Part shown: positions 57,924 through 64,000 of the stretch, piece by piece
Numbering within the stretch: the first letter of the stretch is position 1
Layout: the number at the start of each line of letters is the position of its first letter
Origin: Paraspadella gotoi
Lineage: Eukaryota; Chaetognatha
Direction of reading: 5' to 3'
Assembly (NCBI GenBank): GCA_051294375.1
Contig: CM119267.1
Location: forward strand, 25,307,783-25,371,782
DNA length: 64,000 bases
Translations under genes and position numbers: made by a program
Notes under the pieces: generated by a model
Seen by the model: the letters and a program-made list of their open reading frames with translations, nothing else
What the model was told of the DNA's origin: nothing
Databases searched by the model: none

Positions 57924-60900
57924 ATGTCGGAAGAAGCGCCGGACGTGGCCGCCATGGACGGCGTCGAGGACGAAGTCTTGGATTCTCTTCTTCCCGGATC
58001 TGACGACGAGGAGGACACTTTCATGGATGAGGAAGAAACATCCGACCGGAGGAAGCGGTGAGTTGCGAGCCTGGACTCACTGATAAACCTTGACCTGTGG
58101 AGTGAGGAGCTTGTAAATGTAAATTTAAATGTAAATGCGGAGCGCTTAAGAAAAGCTTTGAGTGCGATTCGTGAGGCGTGAAATCACGATCTTCAATCTC
58201 TTACAAAAACCCCTTGTTTTTTTTCTCTGTTTTTTCTTTTCCGTTAGGGCGTCGCAAAAATCGTCACAACATCCGAGTCCGATGAAAGGCTCTCGCTCGC
58301 CGACCAAGTCGGCTCAAGACGATAAGACCGACAAGGAAGATCAAGGTGCGGAAGAAGGTGAGACGGGTCGGACACAATCGGCACCGAATTGAGTCCACCG
58401 ACAATGTCAATCATCTCTGGTTAATACAATCACTTTTTTTCCCTCATTCTCTTTTTTTCCCTTTTTTCCAGAAAAAGCCATGAACAACTCTCTCGAAGCC
58501 CAAGAGGACGCGAAGGCCGACCAGAAAAAGCCGGACGTCGCCGGAAAGGACGATGACGACGACGACGACGACGACACGGAACGGAAGAAGAAAGAGCTTC
58601 AGCGTCGACGACAACTCATCGAAGCGGAAAACGCGGAGCGAGAGCGAGCACTCGAGAAGCTCAAGGAGGAGGCGATGGAGTTTGACGAGACGGAGAGGGA
58701 GAAGAAGAAGAGGCTCGAGGAGGAAGCGAGGAAGATAAAGGAAAAGATCAAGATGGAACTCAAATCGCAAGAGTCGAAAGGAGGAGGAGACAAGACCAAA
58801 GAGAGCGACAGCGACGTGAGTTCTTCTTTTTATTCTTTTTTTTAACCGAAATGTGGGAGTGGCGTCTGCGCGAACTCAATTTTTTTGTTTCCTTTTTTAG
58901 GATTCCGATTCTGACAGCAGCGACAGCGGAGACTCCAACGACTCGGATTCTGACTCCGACTCTGGAGATGAAGGAGAAAAGAAGAAAAAGCAAGGCAAAG
59001 CCAACGGCGTCGCCAAGACGTCCTCCGACGCTAAAGTAAGAAAAGGGGGTGAGAATGACGTCATCCAAACGACGCTTTTTCTAACTCGTGAGTCATTGCC
59101 TTCGTCTTTCTAAGGATCACAGAGGCGAAAATCGATCCAAGCGAATCTCCCCTATTCGTTTCGAGTCTACGAGTTCCGAGCGACGCAACGCCGGGGATCT
59201 GCTGGACGATCGCGTCGAGGATCACGGCCCTCCCGGCGAAATGTCCAAACCAGGACGGGGACCCACGGACTTTACGAACAAATTGAAGGTGAGAGATCGT
59301 TCATCTTTTGATTTTGATCATTTTATATTTATATATGAATTCCCTTTTCTCCTCGCAGTACATCTTCCGCGACGCTCGTTTCTTCCTCATGAAGTCGCAC
59401 AACTTTGAAAACGTCTCGTTGGCGAAGGCGAAGGGCGTTTGGTCGACGCCGCCTCAGAACGAGTACAAGATCAACCAGGCGTTCGATCAATGCTCAAACG
59501 TCATCCTCATATTTTCCGTCAAAGAGAGCGGGAGGTTTCAGGTGATTCGAACTACGAACTCTGATTTATTTCGACGGAGACTCGGATCACGTATTGGGTC
59601 TTGTTGACGCCTTCGTGGTTTCAAAGGACATTCGCTGGTTGCAGTTCGTACGCTCGTTTTTTGTGTACGTTTCTTGTGATCCTTTTAGCGTTGGTCCAAC
59701 ATTTTTGTCTCCGAAAATAAAAAAGAGACGAGATCTCTGCGAACGATTGAATAGTCGCTCAATTTGTTCGTCGTTCCCCTCGCCACAAAAAAAAAACAAT
59801 AAATAAATAAAACATATCTAATTTTTCTTCAGTCAGTTCTTTGACCAAATAACGATCTTTCTTTATTTTTCTTTATCTTTTTTTATCATTTAACTCTCGA
59901 AGGGTTACGCCCGCGTGGCAAGCGAATCGTCCCACTCCCTCGGCCCAGTCAACTGGGTCCTGCCCCCCGGCCTTAGTAGCAAAGCCCTAGGTGGAATATT
60001 TAAGATCGATTGGGTTTCGCGAAAAGATCTTTCTTTCAACGTCACCGCCCACTTGTACAACCGGTGGAATGACGGAAAGCCCGTCAAGATTGGGCGAGAC
60101 GGGCAGGAGATCGAGCCTATTACTGGTAATTCATTCGTTTTCCCTCTCGGTATCTTTTATGATTAAACTATGTGAAAATCACTAAAATAATTAAATTTTA
60201 TAAATAAAAGGGGATCAACTGTGTCGTCTCTTCCCCGCGGACGAGAACATCGACATCGCGGCCATCGCTCACAAGGCCAAAGTCAAGTACCGGTCCAAAC
60301 GCGACAACGCCGGCGACGAGGCGCTACGACAGGGACGAGGCGGCGAGCGACGGGACTCGAGGGGTGGCGGATCTCGTGGGAGGAACCGCTCCGCCTCGCC
60401 GCCAGGCGGGCCGCAAGCAGCGAAGAGACCGAGGAGAAGCGACGGCGACTACGACGGAAGGTTTTTTTTTGATCGCGGTGGAAAAAAAACAACTCATTTA
60501 CCGATTTAATGTAACTAAATTTAATTTAATTTAATTTAATTTCTTTTTTTATTTTCCCTCAGGTCCGGCGGATACGGTCGTCGCCGAATGGACGAGCCCG
60601 GCGGCGGACCTTCCTACTCTGATTACATGCGCACTTATCACACATCTAAGGGCGCCATGTTTCCGCCCGGTGCGCCGCCGATGTCCTACGGCTGGGGTGG
60701 AGGACCGTTCGAAGACGCTTCTAGGTCGGTAACAGAGAAACGCAATATTTTAATTAAAATGTTTAAACGTTTAAAATTAAGCGTTTCACATTTACTTGAT
60801 AAAATTATTTTTTGTTTAACCGTAATTTTTATATCTTTTGTATAAAGATCTGATCGTAGCTACGAAAAAGACGTGGAAGCGTTTCTCCGTCAAACTTCGA

Positions 60901-61343
60901 GTGGGCGCGGTTCTTCTTCCTCCCGTCGACCGAGCGATCGCGGTGGAAAGGAGCGAAGACGTGAGTTGAATCAGAGGAGGAAGAGGAGATGGGTTAGATT
61001 CCATTCTCAATACAATCAAAATGAGATCGAGTTCATTAATCTCATTTGCATATAGTCGTGTTGACATTGAGTTGACAAATATTCTATATCGGCGTCATTG
61101 CAAGGTTTTATATCATAAATTCATTCTTGTCTTTAGTAAAGCAATTAATAATGTTTATTAATAAGAGATTTTGGTACATTTAGCAATATTAATTAATTAT
61201 ACGCAGGCGGGTCGGGTTCTCCCGGGGCCGACGATCGAAGGAGAGAAAAAGACGGAAAAAGAAGAGAGCGTGAAGATGGGCGAAGCCGCGATGGAGATCG
61301 AGGGCGGAGCCGGAGAGATGAGGAAGATCGAAGGAGGCGATAA
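57924..61343 (+). CDS. YTHDC1: YTHDC1, nuclear YTH-domain m6A reader (11 exons)
   Basis: Exons 57924-58057, 58248-58357, 58472-58815, 58901-59035, 59115-59288, 59359-59541, 59903-60125, 60211-60460, 60563-60724, 60848-60960 and 61207-61343 join perfectly to 654 residues plus TAA. The acidic N-terminal half has a DDDDDDDDD run, an E/K/R coiled coil and Ser-Asp repeats. The YTH domain spans exons 6 to 8: [82 protein letters not shown]. The two Trp of the methyl-adenine cage (KGVW, NWVLP) are present, with Leu at the third wall. After it come RGG/RS-rich segments, [12 protein letters not shown], a [12 protein letters not shown] motif and an Arg-Asp/Arg-Glu tail, all as in vertebrate YTHDC1. The family acts in m6A-directed splicing and RNA export. 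Confidence 0.95.
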
Positions 61344-62097
61344 GATGCCGGTGTCGTCTCCTCTTTTACATTCTGCGATGAGCTCTCTCCGAATTCTTTT
61401 GCTTCTCGAGATGACATTTGTTCGTTTTTTTGTTGTTTTTTTTTGTTTGTTTTTTGTTTTTTGTTTTTTTGAGTCGAAACCATCGAATTTATTTCGTCTT
61501 TTCTTTGTGACTTTGGCATTCGAATTTTCGTTACCCTTGTACTATAATATCATTTCGTATTCATAAAAAAATTTAACTTGCTGCAGTCTCAAAAAAAGTA
61601 TAATCATTGTCCCTCATCTTTTTTTTCCTTTAAAAGTACGAATTTTGGTTGTTTTTTTATCACTCCAAGCGACTTTGATGAAAATTAATTTTGAGGATTG
61701 TTAAAACTTTATTGCTTGGTAATCATTTTTTTTTTTTAAATTTAAGCTAATATTTTTAAGCAATGTATTGTTAAATTAGCCTCTCAAAACAGCTCTAAAT
61801 ATTTGTAACTGCACCTTCCCCCATATTAGTTTAATCAAGTTAAATGTCAACATTATTATGACGGATTTGGATTTATCCTAGCTTCAAATTTGAAAAAAAA
61901 TTTGCAAAATCGCATTTGTAATTTCTGGCGAAAGAGGCTGCTTTGCGAAAAGAAGGTAAGTTAGCATATTGCAAGCATTCCTTCTCAAATGAAGAAAGCA
62001 CAACTCATAATTTTCAGAGATCCCGCGGCCGAATTTTGAGATTTGGTTAAAATCGATTAGAAGATTCGGACAAATAAAACGCGAAGATTTTTTTGAA
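61344..62097. other. Spacer between YTHDC1 and striatin
   Basis: T-rich 3' flank of YTHDC1 (TTGTTTTTTTTTGTTTG runs near 61430), then AT-rich DNA. The final 100 bp before the next ATG are likely the striatin 5' leader. No RNA gene was seen. Confidence 0.55.
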
Positions 62098-63941
62098 ATG
62101 GTGACCAAGCAACAGCAGCAGCAGCAGCAGCAGCACCAAGAGTCGGATGGCAACGGCGGCGCTATGGGCAGTATGGGCAGTATGGGCATGAGCGGGCAAA
62201 CTGGACCAGGGTCCGGTGGCCCCACTGGTCCTCCCAGAACCCAGTCACAGGTAAGGTTTACTCATTTTATTTTTTTAACCATCGCGTATTGATATTCGAT
62301 ATTTTTCCCCCTCCAAGTACTCCATTCCGGGCATCCTTCATTTTCTACAACACGAATGGGCAAGATTTGAAATGGAGCGTTCTCAGTGGGATGTCGAGCG
62401 TGCCGAACTTCAGGCACGCATCGCCTTCCTTCAAGGGGAACGCAAAGGCCAGGAAAATCTCAAGCAAGACTTAGTCCGACGCATAAAGATGTTGGAACAC
62501 GCCCTCAAGCAGGAACGGGCCAAGCTGCATAAACTCAAGTACGGCGTCGACCTAAACCAAGAGGAGTTGAAGCCTCCAACCTTCGAGTCTCCGACCGAGG
62601 ATAACGTTGACAATCACGATCGAAACAACTCTAACTTGTCGTGGCGACAAGGCCGCAAGTTGCTTCGCCAGTACCTCGAGGAAATCGGCTACACCGATAC
62701 CATCATCGACGTCCGCTCTCAACGAGTCCGATCTTTTCTCGGACTCCAGGGACGAGACAATGACAACGAATCCGGCGTCGCTTCCGGTGAAGTCGTTAAC
62801 GGAAACTCCAACCTTCTTCCTCAACAGACTGGAAGGAGAGACGTGGAGAGGCAGCAGGGCGGCCAGGGAAAGGTAATGGGATTTGGGAAAAGCGGTCAAA
62901 CCGATTCGTTGCAGTCTTTAGATGATCTTCGTCATGAAATAGTCTCCATCACATTAACTCGTTTTTGCAGATGGCGTTGGAAAACCAAGAGGAGGCCGTT
63001 CTCGCCACATTCGACTTTCTTCCCGGTGACATGGATGACGAGGGCGACATGTCTGACGAAGACGAAGGCTCCGACGGAGACGTAGAATCGGAAGATTCCA
63101 TTTTGAGTAAGTCTACGCCATAGGATATTTTTGTGTGGTTTTTCATAATTCTATATGTACACAAAATGGTGTCACTTTAAAGTCTTTTAACATTAAACTG
63201 AAGGATATTTCTTCAAATTTACGTCTCAGGTCACAATTTAAATGTGAAGCGAAAAATTCCGGGGATGATGGAAAATGAGTCGCCCATGGAGGATGATTTG
63301 GGTAAGAGACGAAGACTTCAATCTCGCTTTTATTTTGCGACTTCATAACTTTGTTAAATTTGTATATGAAATTGGTACAACAAATATAAAAATTATATTA
63401 TTATATTATGAAATTGGTACAACCAATATAAAAATTATCCATTCATTTAATAAATAAGCTATCTTGCCCCTGACTTTGGACAGGCTTTGGTGGTTTAAGG
63501 CCTCCATCACTCTTACAAGATAATGACATAGCAGGTCCCTGCAAGCTTTCAATCAAGACTCTCTCACAGTCTCGTTTATTCACTATCAATGAAGTGGTAT
63601 AATATTTCAAAGAATGTTTCAATTGTATGAAAATTATTGTATTATATTATATTTCAGAGGAAGAATCAGCCTTAGCAGAATTCGATTTCCTGACGTCGGA
63701 AACTGGAAGCGGCGAAGGACATAGCGATCGTCCCGATGACGCCGGGTGGTCTCCGACCGGTTTAGGAGGAGTACTTCATCCTTATTCGGGAATTAGGCAG
63801 AATTACCAACAGGTATCTTATCAACGATTGTTTTGAGCGTTTATTTTTAGATTTTTTCTGTCAGTTTTTAATGCATTTTTACAGACCAGCGTTGCTACGA
63901 ATGAAACAGAAGCCGGACTGGATATTGGAGAGTTGTCAGAG
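62098..63941 (+). CDS. STRN: Striatin, N-terminal part (6 exons, continues past the window)
   Basis: Exons 62098-62250, 62318-62872, 62971-63106, 63230-63301, 63658-63812 and 63885-63941 give 376 residues in one frame, ending at a good donor (GAG|GTAACT). After a Gln/Gly/Met-rich leader comes the striatin signature YSIPGILHFLQHEWARFEME, the coiled coil (ERAELQARIAFLQGERKGQE, LVRRIKMLEHALKQERAKLH) that binds PP2A, then the calmodulin-binding region (WRQGRKLLRQYLEEIGYTDT, RVRSFLGLQG). Next come acidic linkers with FDFLPGD and EFDFLTSE. Striatins are scaffold B''' subunits of PP2A in the STRIPAK complex. The C-terminal WD40 propeller must lie beyond 64000. Striatin, SG2NA and zinedin are vertebrate paralogues, so a single invertebrate orthologue is expected. 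Confidence 0.92.
63397..63600 (+). repeat. Dispersed repeat F copy in a striatin intron
   Basis: ATTATCCATTCATTTAATAA, CCCTGACTTTGGACAGGCTT and CATAGCAGGTCCCTGCAAGC repeat the block at 40776-41000. It nearly fills the intron between exons 4 and 5. Confidence 0.75.
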
Positions 63942-64000
63942 GTAACTGTAATTAGTTAGTTATAAACTTTAATATATCGTGGCAGCAATATAGAATAATA

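Noticed and set aside
58444-58799. Minus-strand frames over the YTHDC1 coiled coil
   Set aside because: They are the Leu/Ser/Val-rich shadow of an Asp/Glu/Lys-rich exon.

Overview
This 64 kb window is nuclear DNA from an animal. The genes are split by GT-AG introns, exons are GC-rich, and introns and spacers are AT-rich and full of transposon debris. All recognisable genes belong to families conserved across Metazoa, and all lie on the + strand. The gene set and small exons suggest a non-vertebrate, perhaps a marine invertebrate or early-branching lineage such as a sponge. The lineage cannot be fixed from the sequence alone. Nothing bacterial or viral was recognised.

Layout, left to right: the 3' part of a PAXBP1/GCFC-type nuclear protein (2-3381); SNAPIN, a BLOC-1/SNARE-associated subunit (3627-4524); an ABHD6-like membrane lipase (5055-7789); a very long nephrin/SNS-like immunoglobulin-superfamily receptor (8881-47074, 10 exons found, 1124 residues); GRWD1, a glutamate-rich WD40 ribosome-biogenesis chaperone (49736-54406); an unrecognised acidic, repeat-containing reading frame with apparent frame breaks (54614-56492); YTHDC1, a nuclear m6A reader (57924-61343, complete, 654 residues); and the first exons of striatin (62098 to beyond the window end). 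They do not form an obvious pathway; this looks like an ordinary housekeeping neighbourhood of close, co-oriented genes. The receptor is the exception, its introns swollen by nested mobile elements.

The central third (26.7-54 kb) is dominated by two fold-back structures. One is an inverted repeat with arms of about 10.4 kb (31859-42175 against 43307-53785). The other is a smaller one (26769-27645 against 30985-31833) whose outer end stops exactly at a 25-N assembly gap. The left arm of the large repeat carries reverse-strand copies of the receptor tail exons and of GRWD1 exons 1-6. The differences seen in the coding parts are mostly one-base deletions, many in short homopolymers. I read this as a probable assembly or read fold-back artefact, with a real palindromic duplication as the alternative.

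The mobile fraction holds several separable families: TA-flanked elements with a CAGAAGGCTTC terminal repeat; a 5'-hairpin family (GTCGGATCTGC) in at least five copies; elements with 4-bp target duplications starting TATGGC; a tRNA-Met-like SINE; a second tRNA-like SINE; an AAGGCGTAGT terminal-repeat family; and a 4.2 kb insertion with 8-bp target duplication. That last insertion carries an 18-bp minisatellite and one of three hammerhead-ribozyme-like cores. No intact transposase or reverse transcriptase was seen.
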